Assembly: GCF_020532605.1 (NCBI RefSeq)
Contig: NZ_JAJATW010000004.1
Location: forward strand, 1-64,000
Reading direction: 5' to 3'
Origin: Marinomonas algarum
GTDB taxonomy: Bacteria > Pseudomonadota > Gammaproteobacteria > Pseudomonadales > Marinomonadaceae
DNA: 64,000 nt
This document shows positions 10,510 through 19,645 of this stretch, piece by piece. Every line of letters starts with the position of its first letter. Within the stretch, counting starts at the first letter, position 1. The translations under genes were made by a program, and so were the position numbers. Under the pieces are notes generated by a model. The model was given only the letters and a program-made list of their open reading frames with translations, had not been told where the DNA came from and searched no databases.

Positions 10510-11160
10510 TCAATGACAAGAAGTGTCCTCCGGTAGAGTGACTTGATAGTGACGATCAACGGGATCACTTAAGTTGATGTTTTTTACAGACTCTTCCGCC
10601 AGAAACGCAAACATGAACCACTTTGAGCATTCTGCACTGGATAAACGATGCGTCGACTCTAAAAGTAATGCTCCTTGTTTATCTCTCAATATCAAGTCCA
10701 AAGTATAAACCGTCACATCCACTTCAATGGTTTGGTAGCCACTGACAATAGGGGCTTGGAAATGTTGGAAGCGCGTTATACAGCGTTGTTTGCCAGTATC
10801 TGGGTGTCGGTAGCAGGTTGTGTACGGGATATTCCTAGCATTATTAAAGACAGGGACCTTTTTGGTGCGGGTTTGTACTTCAGAATGGAAATCAGCGATC
10901 AGTTGGTACTCTGCCTCTGCTTCGTTTGATACCGTATTAAAACCTTGCTTCTCAAGCGCATTGGCTAAGTCTGGTAAATACCGCTTATTGGTTAAGGCAT
11001 CACCTTGTTGGCCCGTTACCACTATGATGGGGGTGTCTGGATCAATGTCAGCATTGATGTCTAGGTTACTGACCTGATGTCCTACAAGCTGAGTATGTGA
11101 AGCGCAGCCCGATATGATAAGAGAGATAAGCAACAGCAAGGTTCCCGCTTTTATCGTCAT
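10510..11160 (-). CDS. Outer-membrane-type lipoprotein of unknown function
   Basis: A 216-residue protein with a lipoprotein signal peptide. The hydrophobic stretch LLLLISLIISGC ends in a lipobox, with the lipidated Cys about 18 residues from the start. The mature part contains no motif I can name with confidence. Its layout, with a repeated-strand middle and conserved Cys in the PYTTCYRHP and QRCITRF segments, recalls DUF4136-type lipoproteins. The ATG at 11160 is chosen because AAGGA lies 8 nt upstream. An ATG at 11169 directly abuts that site. It is in the same orientation as the chemoreceptor but separated by ~145 bp with its own promoter signal. Confidence 0.75.
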   Translation of the reverse strand: MTIKAGTLLLLISLIISGCASHTQLVGHQVSNLDINADIDPDTPIIVVTGQQGDALTNKRYLPDLANALEKQGFNTVSNEAEAEYQLIADFHSEVQTRTKKVPVFNNARNIPYTTCYRHPDTGKQRCITRFQHFQAPIVSGYQTIEVDVTVYTLDLILRDKQGALLLESTHRLSSAECSKWFMFAFLAEESVKNINLSDPVDRHYQVTLPEDTSCH

Positions 11161-11442
11161 GTTTTGCATCCTTTTGGTTCATAATGATGTTTGCTTACGT
11201 ACAAATAAAAGCATGACAAAGAATCGAAAAGAAAGCCTTCTGTTTGTCTTCCATGAAGGATTCACAAAGCTGACTAAGCCGAGTTTGATCAGCGGACTGA
11301 ATACGTCGTGATAAGAGAAGGGCATTTTTTATTGGTAACCATGTGATGAATTGATACTCTGTTAAAACAATACACAGATATCAGACCACGGCGTGACATT
11401 GACACTGGCTATGTTGAGCCATTTTATAAAGGAGTACATATT

Positions 11443-12204
11443 ATGGAGCAGCAAACTTCGCGTCCACTGGGTTGTAAAGCATGTGCGTCAGGAGAGGCTT
11501 TGGGTTTCGATTTTACGATGGCATTTCAGCCTATTGTTAATATACGAACGAAGACGGTTTTTGCGCAAGAAGCCTTAGCCAGAGGATTAAACAATGAAAG
11601 CGCTTTTCATGTTTTTCAGCATGTTAATGACAACAACCGCTATCGCTTTGATCAAACGTGCCGTGTTAAGGCCATTAAACTAGCGGCTCAACTCAATATA
11701 CAACAAGACAGTTTTCTGAGTATTAACTTTCTCCCCAATGCCGTCTACAAACCGGAACTGTGTATCCGTACTACATTAAACGCAGCGGAAGAGTTTGCTT
11801 TCCCAAAAGAAAAAATCATCTTTGAATTTACAGAGAACGAGCAGATTACCGACAGTCAGCACCTAGAATCCATTATCCGACATTATCAACAACAGGGTTT
11901 TTTAACCGCGACGGATGATTTCGGTTCCGGTTTTAATGGACTTAACCAGTTAGCAGACTTAACCACGGATATCACCAAGATTGATATGGTATTGGTTCGT
12001 GATATTGATAAAGATGAGAAGCGACAAATTATTGTGCGAAACCTAGTAAACCTGTTTCGAGACCTTCGAATGATTGTGGTAGCAGAGGGCGTAGAAACCC
12101 AAGCTGAATACCATACTTTAAGAGATATGGGCATCGAGCTGTTTCAAGGTTTTTACTTCGCTAAGCCAAGTTTTGAGTCTTTAGCGAGTGTTTGCTGGGA
12201 ATAG
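11443..12204 (+). CDS. Stand-alone EAL-domain c-di-GMP phosphodiesterase
   Basis: A 253-residue protein made almost only of an EAL domain, which hydrolyses c-di-GMP to pGpG. The catalytic and metal-binding residues look complete: EALAR, the Asn of INFLPN, the Glu of FEFTENE, DDFGSG, the Lys of ITKIDM, AEGVET and LFQGFYFAKP. The short N-terminal extension carries CKAC, a two-Cys motif that recurs in this EAL subgroup and might bind metal or respond to redox state (inference). A good site AAAGGAG lies 8 nt before the ATG. It appears monocistronic. It is one of four c-di-GMP enzymes in the window. Confidence 0.9.
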   Translation: MEQQTSRPLGCKACASGEALGFDFTMAFQPIVNIRTKTVFAQEALARGLNNESAFHVFQHVNDNNRYRFDQTCRVKAIKLAAQLNIQQDSFLSINFLPNAVYKPELCIRTTLNAAEEFAFPKEKIIFEFTENEQITDSQHLESIIRHYQQQGFLTATDDFGSGFNGLNQLADLTTDITKIDMVLVRDIDKDEKRQIIVRNLVNLFRDLRMIVVAEGVETQAEYHTLRDMGIELFQGFYFAKPSFESLASVCWE

Positions 12205-12253
12205 AGTGTAAAGCATATTAACAAAGCGGTACTCTTTACTGTGATGGGTTTTC

Positions 12254-12281
12254 TACGTAGTAATACGTATTGGTCTACGTA
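12254..12281 (+). promoter_or_regulatory. Three TACGTA boxes upstream of the TRAP operon (candidate operator)
   Basis: The palindrome TACGTA occurs at 12254, 12264 and 12276, which is 10 and 12 bp apart and so close to helical phase. The cluster ends 114 bp before dctP. The locus encodes a NarL/LuxR-type response regulator (16867-17499), a class that binds short TAC..GTA-like half-sites. Assignment of the boxes to this regulator is inference. Confidence 0.45.
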
Positions 12282-12395
12282 CTTTTTCATGTGGGTTCAG
12301 TGTTCCTACGAATTGCTTGCACTTTTTATTCGCGCCATCATCCGTCATGTTCGACCTTTAATAATAAAAAACATGACAACAGGATGATAAATATA

Positions 12396-13481
12396 ATGAA
12401 ATCCTTAAAATTCACTACCCTGATCGCTGCAACAACCCTAACCGTTACTGCTATGTCTATGCCTGCTTTTGCAGCAGACAGAGTTTACAAACTTAAAATG
12501 GCAGAAACATGGGCTTCTAACTTCCCCATTTTCGGTGAAGCGCCACGTAACATGGCTCGCATCGCTGAAGAAATGTCCAACGGACGTTTAAAAATCACCA
12601 TCGACTCTTCCAATAAACACAAGGCGCCATTAGGCATCTTTGATATGGTGCGCTCTGGCCAGTACGATATGGGCCACTCTGCGTCTTATTACTGGAAAGG
12701 TAAGGTGCCAAACACGCTCTACTTCAGTACGATGCCATTTGGTATGATCACACCAGAACAATATGGTTGGTTCTACCACGGTGGTGGTATGGAGCTAATG
12801 GAGAAAGTCTACGAACCGTTCGGTTTACTTTCTTTCCCAGGTGGTAATACCACTAACCAAATGGGCGGCTGGTTCCAAAAAGAAATCAACTCCCTTGACG
12901 ACCTAAAAGGTCTGAAAATGCGTATTCCAGGGTTTGCTGGTGAAGTTCTAGCAAAACTGGGCGCTAAACCAACGAATATCGCGTCTGGTGAGCTTTACAC
13001 GGCTCTTGAGCGTCGTACGATCGATGCACTAGAGTGGGTAGGTCCGTCACTTGATTTGCGTATGGGCTTCCATAAAATTGCCCCTTACTACTACACAGGT
13101 TGGCATGAGCCTGCCACTGAGCTTCAGTTCCTTGTGAACCAGCGTACGTGGAAAAAGCTCCCTGATGACTTGCGTGAAATTTTGCGCGTGTCTATGAAGT
13201 TGGCATCCTACGACATGTACATTCAGTCTTACCATGAAAGCGCAGAAAACTGGGCAACCATGAAGACAGAATACCCTAACGTACAGGTAAAAACGTTCCC
13301 ACAAGACGTTCTGGTTGCTATGAAGCAAGCTAACCAAGAATTGCTTGATGAAAAAGCGGCTGAAGATCCATTAGCGAAAGAAATTTTGGAATCTCAAGCG
13401 AACTACCTGAAAAAAGCACGTGTTTGGACAAATATCTCCGACCGTGCTTACTTGGATAGTGTCGATAGTCTAGCGGAATAA
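12396..13481 (+). CDS. dctP: TRAP transporter substrate-binding protein (DctP family, TakP/lactate-like subgroup)
   Basis: A 361-residue periplasmic binding protein that captures a carboxylate and hands it to the DctQM membrane pair. A Sec signal peptide covers residues 1-27 and is cut after MSMPAFA. The fold's conserved stretches are MRIPGFAGEVLAKLGA and the ALEWVGPSLDLRMGF / YYYTGWHEP region. That region resembles TRAP proteins for 2-oxo acids and lactate rather than classical C4-dicarboxylate DctP, so the substrate is probably a monocarboxylate (inference). ATG 12396 is chosen for the clean signal peptide; ATG 12384 is also possible. The gene is followed by a strong hairpin before dctQ. 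Confidence 0.9.
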   Translation: MKSLKFTTLIAATTLTVTAMSMPAFAADRVYKLKMAETWASNFPIFGEAPRNMARIAEEMSNGRLKITIDSSNKHKAPLGIFDMVRSGQYDMGHSASYYWKGKVPNTLYFSTMPFGMITPEQYGWFYHGGGMELMEKVYEPFGLLSFPGGNTTNQMGGWFQKEINSLDDLKGLKMRIPGFAGEVLAKLGAKPTNIASGELYTALERRTIDALEWVGPSLDLRMGFHKIAPYYYTGWHEPATELQFLVNQRTWKKLPDDLREILRVSMKLASYDMYIQSYHESAENWATMKTEYPNVQVKTFPQDVLVAMKQANQELLDEKAAEDPLAKEILESQANYLKKARVWTNISDRAYLDSVDSLAE

Positions 13482-13488
13482 AACCTCT

Positions 13489-13524
13489 AAGCATGGCGAG
13501 CACATCGGCTCGCCATGCTTTTTT
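13489..13524 (+). terminator. Intra-operon hairpin between dctP and dctQ
   Basis: A perfect 12-bp stem (AAGCATGGCGAG with CTCGCCATGCTT), an 8-nt loop and a run of six T fit an intrinsic terminator. It lies within the 56-bp dctP-dctQ gap, so it likely stops part of the transcripts and leaves excess binding protein. Confidence 0.75.
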
Positions 13525-13537
13525 CTAGGAGTTTGTT

Positions 13538-14077
13538 ATGTTGTTAATCCACCTAGAACGAGGGATTACTCGTTTTTCTAATGCATTGGGCGTTGTTTCG
13601 ACGATCTTGTTCATCGCTCTGTTGTGTAATGTGTTTTATGACGTGTTGATGCGTTATGCTTTTAATGACGTCTCCATCGGTATGCAAGAGTTGGAGTGGC
13701 ACCTTTACGCTGCCATCTTTTTGCTCGGTATTCCTTATGGTATTCAGCATGGCGGTCACGTTCGTGTCGATTTGATTTATGAAAACCTATCGATTCGTGG
13801 TAAAGCTTGGATTGATTTATTGGGTTGTGTCTTTTTTCTGATTCCTTTCACTTTGGTGGTGGGGTATTACGGTATTGGGTTTGCGCATGAAGCATTTGTA
13901 CTGGGTGAAACCAGTGGCGACCCGGGTGGTTTACCCTACCGTTGGATCATCAAAGCTGTTATTCCTTTGGCCTTTTTCTCTATGACAATCAGTGGTTTAG
14001 GCATGTTAATTCGTTGCATTAATGTGTTGCGAGGCGTAAGCCAAGAAGGGTTCTCACACCCTCCCATTCAGCATTGA
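13538..14077 (+). CDS. dctQ: TRAP transporter small permease (DctQ)
   Basis: A 179-residue protein with four hydrophobic helices, the usual size for the small TRAP subunit. The family signature is seen in MRYAFNDVSIGMQELEWHLY in helix 2 and in GIQHGGHVRVDLIYE. It forms the membrane complex with DctM. AGGAG lies 6 nt before the ATG. It directly precedes dctM with a gap of 33 bp. Confidence 0.93.
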   Translation: MLLIHLERGITRFSNALGVVSTILFIALLCNVFYDVLMRYAFNDVSIGMQELEWHLYAAIFLLGIPYGIQHGGHVRVDLIYENLSIRGKAWIDLLGCVFFLIPFTLVVGYYGIGFAHEAFVLGETSGDPGGLPYRWIIKAVIPLAFFSMTISGLGMLIRCINVLRGVSQEGFSHPPIQH

Positions 14078-14110
14078 TTCTTGTCTCTATTTTAAGTTTA
14101 TAGGTTTTTT

Positions 14111-15400
14111 ATGATTGGAATAATCATGTTCTTCGTTGCCCTAGTGATGCTTTTGCTAGGGTTCCCTGTTGCTTTTACGTTTGGTGGTATTGCGCTGATC
14201 TTTGGTGTGTTTGCCGAAGGCTTCGACATGTTTGCTTTCATGCCATTCCGTATTCAAAGTTACATGGAAAATACCGTTATGATGGCGGTACCACTTTTTG
14301 TCTTTATGGGGATCGTGCTACAGAAAACCCGATTGGCTGAGCAGCTATTAGAAGCCATGGGTAAACTCTTTGGTGGTGTGCGTGGTGGTTTGGCCATTTC
14401 AACGATTCTGGTTGGGGCTTTGTTAGCCGCGTCTACCGGTGTTGTGGGCGCCAGTGTTGTGGCCATGGGTCTTATTTCCCTGCCGGTTATGCTGAAGTAT
14501 AACTACGACAAATCGCTTGCCTGCGGTACCATTTGTGCTTCGGGTACATTGGGTCAAATCATTCCACCGTCGATTATTTTGATCATTTTGGGTGATGTTC
14601 TGGGTATTCCTGTGGGGGATTTATTCCAAGCCGCTATGTTCCCAGGCGCTATATTGATCGGCTGTTACATTGTTTACATCTTGATCCTCACTTTCTTGAA
14701 GCCTGAAATGGCGCCAGCCATGCCGCAAGATTTGGATGATGAAACACGCGCTCAGCAAATCATCAGTGCGTTAAAAGCTATCATTCCACCTTTGGCGTTG
14801 GTGCTGATCGTATTAGGTTCTATTTTTACTGGTATTGCGACCCCAACAGAGTCTTCTGCATTGGGCGGTGTCGGCGCGGTTGTGTTGGCGCTTATCTACG
14901 GTCAATTTAGCTGGAAGATGTTGTACGATAGTGGTCTGGAGACGGTCAAAGTCACCGCGATGGTCTTTGCGATCTTGATGGGGGCAACGGCCTTTTCGAT
15001 GGCATTCAGCTACACTGGCGGTGACTACATCGTTGAAGAAGTATTGTTGAATCTACCCGGTGAGAAATGGGGCTTCATCATCCTAGCCATGATAGCGATC
15101 TTGATTTTAGGCTTTTTCATCGACTTCGTTGAAATTGCTTTCATTATCGTACCGATTCTGGCGCCTGTTGCTGAGGCGTTGGGAATCAATATGGTATGGT
15201 TTGCCATCTTGATTGCGATGAACCTTCAGACCTCTTTCTTAACACCGCCCTTTGGCTTTAGTCTCTTTTATCTCAAAGGGGTGGCGCCAAGTTCGGTGCG
15301 TACTACAGATATCTATAAAGGTGTGATTCCCTTTATCGCTATCCAAGTGTTGGTGTTGGTGAGTATTATGGTCTTCCCTGATTGGTATGGTATGGGCTAA
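14111..15400 (+). CDS. dctM: TRAP transporter large permease (DctM)
   Basis: A 429-residue polytopic protein with about 12 helices, the Na+-driven transport subunit of the TRAP system. Typical DctM stretches are VPLFVFMGIVLQKT, GTLGQIIPPSIILIILGD, ATPTESSALGGVGA and LTPPFGFSLFYLKGVAP. It moves the DctP-bound substrate across the inner membrane using the sodium gradient, which the mnh antiporter in this window could help maintain (inference). A strong terminator follows at 15430. Confidence 0.95.
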   Translation: MIGIIMFFVALVMLLLGFPVAFTFGGIALIFGVFAEGFDMFAFMPFRIQSYMENTVMMAVPLFVFMGIVLQKTRLAEQLLEAMGKLFGGVRGGLAISTILVGALLAASTGVVGASVVAMGLISLPVMLKYNYDKSLACGTICASGTLGQIIPPSIILIILGDVLGIPVGDLFQAAMFPGAILIGCYIVYILILTFLKPEMAPAMPQDLDDETRAQQIISALKAIIPPLALVLIVLGSIFTGIATPTESSALGGVGAVVLALIYGQFSWKMLYDSGLETVKVTAMVFAILMGATAFSMAFSYTGGDYIVEEVLLNLPGEKWGFIILAMIAILILGFFIDFVEIAFIIVPILAPVAEALGINMVWFAILIAMNLQTSFLTPPFGFSLFYLKGVAPSSVRTTDIYKGVIPFIAIQVLVLVSIMVFPDWYGMG

Positions 15401-15429
15401 TCTCACCTTACCTAGGCAGTTAACAACAT

Positions 15430-15456
15430 AAAGCGGGGTGTATCCCCGCTTTTTTT
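15430..15456 (+). terminator. Terminator after dctM
   Basis: A 9-bp stem (AAAGCGGGG with CCCCGCTTT), a 5-nt loop and a T-run from 15450 form a textbook intrinsic terminator. The downstream kinase gene starts 31 bp later, so some read-through or a nearby promoter must serve it. Confidence 0.8.
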
Positions 15457-15487
15457 GTTTCTGATACAACAGAAAAAAGGTCGTCGC

Positions 15488-16843
15488 ATGGGTCTAAAAA
15501 TCAACATCATTCTATTGGCGGTGGCACCGTTAATTGTTGCTACCAGCATTATTACCTACCTCGGTTTACAGTCCGCTAGAGAGTTAGCTGAGGAAGAGCT
15601 GTCGATTTATGAGTTCAATTTGGTTGATGCTAAGAAGAAAGCGTTAAAAAACCACGTGAGTATTGCCATGTCAGCCATTCAACCGATTATGGATGACGCT
15701 TCTTTAGAGGATGCGGAAGCGCAACGACGCGTAAAAGCGTTACTCGCAAGATTACGTTATGAAGAAGATGGTTACTTTTTTGCCTATGAAATGTTGGGCG
15801 TCAACTTGGTACACCCGACACAGCCGGATTTTGTCGGGCAGAACCTATGGGACTTCCAAGACCGAAGTGGTAACTATTTAATTCAAGGGCTGATTAATGA
15901 GGCGCAAGCGGGAGGCGGCTACTATCGATATATCTGGGAAAAACCGCCATTGATGCGACAAGAAGATAAAATTGGTTATGTGGTCGCCATCGATCGTTGG
16001 AATTGGATTGTGGGAACAGGACTATATTTAGATGGTGTATACGCAGAATTAGCAAAGACCAAAATCACTATGCACCAAAACATACAAGACAGCTTTACGG
16101 CGGTAATAAAAGTGGTCGTGGTGACGGTGCTATTGGTTATTCTGCTTGGCTTAGCCATCAACTTACGTGAGCAGAAACTGGCCGATTCGCGATTAAAAGC
16201 GCTGGTGCAACGTTTTATGCGCTGGCAGGTGAGTGAACAAAGGGGCTTTTCTCGGGAGCTGCATGATGGTATTAATCAACTCTTAGTGAGTTGTAAATTT
16301 CGCGTTGAGTTAGCAGAGAACAAGCTAAAACGAGATCTTGAGAAAGAGGTGATAGAGCTAGAGCTGCATAAGGCCAGTGATTTGATTAATCAAACCATTG
16401 GTGAGGTGCGTCAGATATCACACAATTTACGCCCCACTATTTTGGATGACCTAGGATTAGATACCGCATTAAAAGCGCTCACTGATCAGTTTGTGGAGCG
16501 TACTGACATTCAATTAACGTATCATTTCGATGTGCCAATTGCTTTGCCTGATGAGATAGAAATCACCCTGTATCGTCTTGCTCAGGAATGCCTCACCAAC
16601 ATTGAAAAGCACGCTAATGCGACCCAAATAACGCTAAAAGTGCTAAGTTCAGATGAGTTTGTGATGTTTGATTGCACAGATAATGGGGAAGGGTTTTCGC
16701 AAAAGCCAGCGCTGCGCTCCGGTATCGGTTTGGTCAATATGCGTGAACGATTGGAGCTGGTGGGAGGCGAATTTAAGCTAGATTCTCAACCCGGTCAAGG
16801 AACCAAGGTACATGCCCTGTTGCCGTTAGAGCAACGACTTTAA
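15488..16843 (+). CDS. Cache-domain sensor histidine kinase (NarL-type, HisKA_3)
   Basis: This is a membrane sensor kinase of 451 residues. TM1 covers about residues 5-25. A periplasmic single Cache domain lies at about 30-190, including EEDGYFFAYEM, HPTQPDFVGQNLWD and GYVVAIDRWNWIVGTGLY. TM2 is at about 205-225. A HisKA_3 dimerisation domain has the phospho-accepting His in SRELHDGINQLL. The HATPase domain is at about 340-448, with QECLTNIEKHANA, DNGEGF and GIGLVNMRERL. The ATG at 15488 has AAGG 7 nt upstream; a longer TTG frame from 15455 runs into the terminator. It sits between the TRAP genes and a LuxR-type regulator, so it probably senses the transported carboxylate (inference). Confidence 0.92.
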   Translation: MGLKINIILLAVAPLIVATSIITYLGLQSARELAEEELSIYEFNLVDAKKKALKNHVSIAMSAIQPIMDDASLEDAEAQRRVKALLARLRYEEDGYFFAYEMLGVNLVHPTQPDFVGQNLWDFQDRSGNYLIQGLINEAQAGGGYYRYIWEKPPLMRQEDKIGYVVAIDRWNWIVGTGLYLDGVYAELAKTKITMHQNIQDSFTAVIKVVVVTVLLVILLGLAINLREQKLADSRLKALVQRFMRWQVSEQRGFSRELHDGINQLLVSCKFRVELAENKLKRDLEKEVIELELHKASDLINQTIGEVRQISHNLRPTILDDLGLDTALKALTDQFVERTDIQLTYHFDVPIALPDEIEITLYRLAQECLTNIEKHANATQITLKVLSSDEFVMFDCTDNGEGFSQKPALRSGIGLVNMRERLELVGGEFKLDSQPGQGTKVHALLPLEQRL

Positions 16844-16866
16844 TACATTGAAAAAGAGCAACCACC

Positions 16867-17499
16867 ATGACGAAAAAAATTCGAGTTCTCTTGGTCGATG
16901 ACCATATGTTGGTGCTTGACGGCCTGCAAGCACGCTTAGAACTTGAGGAAAACATCGATATTATTGCCACCGCCTCCAACGGCGCGGACGCTTTGCAAAA
17001 AGCGGCACAAACCCAACCCGACCTAGTGTTGATGGATGTATCGATGCCAGTGCTTAACGGCCTAGAGGCGACCAAACGCTTTAAAGTAGAGCAGCCTCAG
17101 GTAAAAGTCTTGATGCTAAGCATGCACAATGACAAGGAATACATACTCTCTTTAATTCAATCTGGCGCGAATGGGTATGTGTTAAAAGACGTTTCTTCCG
17201 AGGAGCTGGTTCAGGCCATTAGCACCGTTTATCAGGGAGGCACCTATTTCAGCTCGGGGGCGTCGCAGGCGTTATTTTCCCCAGCCCGTTCACCAAAACA
17301 GTGTGATGAGCTCACCAAAAGGGAAGTGGCTGTGCTCAAAGAGTTGGCCGTCGGTTTATCAAATAAAGAGATTGCCAGCGCGCTGACTATCAGCGTACGC
17401 ACTGTTGAAACACATCGGCAGAATATAAAAAACAAACTGGATATTCACAGTTCTGCGGGGCTCGTAAAATATGCCATTGATCACGATTTAATCAAATAA
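16867..17499 (+). CDS. LuxR/NarL-family response regulator
   Basis: A 210-residue two-domain regulator. The receiver domain (about 5-122) has the acidic pair D11-D12, phospho-acceptor D57 in LMDVSMP, and the Lys of VLKDVSSEE. The C-terminal LuxR-type HTH (about 147-205) contains LTKREVAVLKELAVGLSNKE and SVRTVETHRQNI. It follows its cognate kinase by 23 bp. It probably controls the upstream TRAP operon, where three TACGTA boxes precede dctP. Confidence 0.94.
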   Translation: MTKKIRVLLVDDHMLVLDGLQARLELEENIDIIATASNGADALQKAAQTQPDLVLMDVSMPVLNGLEATKRFKVEQPQVKVLMLSMHNDKEYILSLIQSGANGYVLKDVSSEELVQAISTVYQGGTYFSSGASQALFSPARSPKQCDELTKREVAVLKELAVGLSNKEIASALTISVRTVETHRQNIKNKLDIHSSAGLVKYAIDHDLIK

Positions 17500-17631
17500 A
17501 CCGGACCCAAAAGACGAATAAGTAATCTACGGAGTAGGCGCTACTCAGATTGTAACGTATTATTTGTTTTACAAATGGCGCTACAATACGGTCATAAGAC
17601 ATCAGCATTTTACCGACAAGGATAAACAGAC

Positions 17632-19632
17632 ATGGCACGTTGGGGATTACGAGGCAAGTCGTTAATTGCATTAGCCGGTACCTGCTTATTTGCTGTATTA
17701 ATTATTGCCGTGATCGGCTGGTCGTTTGTGCAAAAGGGTCAAGAATATTCCGCGACGAACTACGCCAACAGCTTTACACAACTTAACTATCAACGCATTT
17801 TGACTCCCGTTGCGAGGGAAGTCGCCTTGGCAGAACGCTTTGCCGATTCTGTTATAACCAAACAATGGCTGGCAAACCCTGGTAATAAGACGATTGAACA
17901 GCAGTGGCTTGATAACACACAGGGTTATTTAAATACGTTTCAAAATCATGCCATGTTTATTGTCAATGACGCGTCGCGCCAGTACTTTTTTGCGGATGTT
18001 GACACGCCGCTATCTACACAGCCCATCTATAGACTAGAAAAGAACAACTCGGCGGATGCTTGGTACTTTGCCGCTCGCTCAGCGGATGACGCCTTTGCCG
18101 TTAATGTGAATTATGACGAAGTACTTCAGGCCATGAAGGTGTGGGTCAATGTTCCCGTATTCGATAAGGGAGCTTTTGTTGGATTAGCGGGTACAGGCTT
18201 TTCACTGGATCGCTTTACTGAAGAATTTCTTGAGAGTCAGACTCAAGGGGTGACGCCTTTTATCATTAATGCCCAAGGTTTGATTGAAGTTCATCAAGAC
18301 AAGGGTGTGATTCTCTACAACACCAAAGATAAGGATTCGGCTAATAGTTCTGTCTTCAGTCTGCTCGATGATGACGACTCCAAGCAAGACGTGAAGCGGG
18401 CATTAGAACAGGCTCGACAAAGCGAAGGTCATGCCGTCACTGTGGTAGTCAATCAACAGGGTCGTAAACAGTTGATGGCGTTTGTTTATTTTCCTTTATT
18501 GGACTGGTTTGTGGTGACCAATGTCGACCTAGCCAATGTGAATATCTTTGACACCAGTTTGGTGCTACCCGCGGTCAGTGTGTTCGTGTTGTTGCTTATT
18601 TTGCTGTTGATCGTGTTTGGCTTTGTGGTGGAGCGCTTGTTAATTGCGCCGATTCGACAATTACAATTGTCTGCTCGCGCCATTTCTAGTGGTTCCTATG
18701 ATGTAACCCTGACAGCAGAAAGTAATGATGAGATTGGAGACCTGAGCAAAACCTTTAACAAAATGGCAGAGCAGGTTCGGGTGCACACACAAGAGCTCGA
18801 AGACAAAGTACAGGCTCGTACTGCTGAGTTAAAACACGCCCATGAAAAAGTAGTGGAAGCCCATGGAAAAATGGGTGCCTCCATCGACTACGCCAGTTTG
18901 ATTCAAAAATCCATTTTACCCGATCGACAAATGCGGCAATTACTGGGCGAGGAGCACAGTGTGATTTGGCGTCCTCGTGATGTTGTCGGTGGTGATTTTT
19001 ATGTCTTTCATACTGCGGATGAGGGGTGTTTGTTAGGTGTTGTAGACTGTGCAGGTCATGGTGTTCCGGGTGCCTTAATGACCATGTTAATGCGTGCTGC
19101 TATTGATTACTCCATTTCTCGTATTGGTATTACAGACCCTGCTGCTTTACTGTCCATGATTGATGACACATTGCGTTCCATGTTGAATGAAGAAATCAGT
19201 GCCAACAAGGTAGCAACCAATGCGGATGTAGGCTTGGTGTATGTGCCAAACGACGGCGACAATATGCGTTTTTCTGGGGCGAAAATTGCCCTGTATGCAA
19301 GCAATGGAGAAGCGTGTATTAAGCATAATTCAGGACGTCGTGCGATTGGCGATCGCCGGCGTGGGGAATACACCAACACAGAGTTACCTATTTCAGGTTG
19401 GACATATTATTTGACCACAGACGGCTTTTTAGACCAGGCTGGTGGTGAGAAAAACTTTGGCTTTGGTAATCAGCGTTTTGAAACGTTGTTAAAAGACAAT
19501 GCCGCGTTACCGCTGGGTGAGCAGGCAAACTCTTTTGAAAAAGCGCTTGATGATTACATGGGCGATCAACCACAACGGGACGACATCACTCTGTTATCGT
19601 TCCGCTTTGATTTAAAAAACACATCAGCATAA
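17632..19632 (+). CDS. siaA: SiaA-like membrane PP2C-type protein phosphatase
   Basis: A 666-residue protein: TM1 (about 8-30), a large periplasmic Cache-type sensor (about 35-305), TM2 (about 310-340), a HAMP domain (about 335-390), a coiled coil, and a SpoIIE/PP2C phosphatase (about 420-660). Metal-binding motifs of the phosphatase are visible as DVVGGDFY, DCAGHGVPGALMT, TTDGFLDQ and QPQRDDITLL. In Pseudomonas aeruginosa SiaA removes the phosphate from SiaC in response to an external signal, which turns on the cyclase SiaD. The gene order siaA-B-C-D here is identical. It is the first gene of the operon. Confidence 0.92.
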   Translation: MARWGLRGKSLIALAGTCLFAVLIIAVIGWSFVQKGQEYSATNYANSFTQLNYQRILTPVAREVALAERFADSVITKQWLANPGNKTIEQQWLDNTQGYLNTFQNHAMFIVNDASRQYFFADVDTPLSTQPIYRLEKNNSADAWYFAARSADDAFAVNVNYDEVLQAMKVWVNVPVFDKGAFVGLAGTGFSLDRFTEEFLESQTQGVTPFIINAQGLIEVHQDKGVILYNTKDKDSANSSVFSLLDDDDSKQDVKRALEQARQSEGHAVTVVVNQQGRKQLMAFVYFPLLDWFVVTNVDLANVNIFDTSLVLPAVSVFVLLLILLLIVFGFVVERLLIAPIRQLQLSARAISSGSYDVTLTAESNDEIGDLSKTFNKMAEQVRVHTQELEDKVQARTAELKHAHEKVVEAHGKMGASIDYASLIQKSILPDRQMRQLLGEEHSVIWRPRDVVGGDFYVFHTADEGCLLGVVDCAGHGVPGALMTMLMRAAIDYSISRIGITDPAALLSMIDDTLRSMLNEEISANKVATNADVGLVYVPNDGDNMRFSGAKIALYASNGEACIKHNSGRRAIGDRRRGEYTNTELPISGWTYYLTTDGFLDQAGGEKNFGFGNQRFETLLKDNAALPLGEQANSFEKALDDYMGDQPQRDDITLLSFRFDLKNTSA

Positions 19633-19645
19633 AAAGGGAGGCAGA

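Noticed and set aside
11399..11427. TTGACA with TTTTAT 17 bp apart before the EAL gene
   Set aside because: Its transcript would start inside the ribosome binding site at 11428-11434, so it is unlikely to drive this gene.
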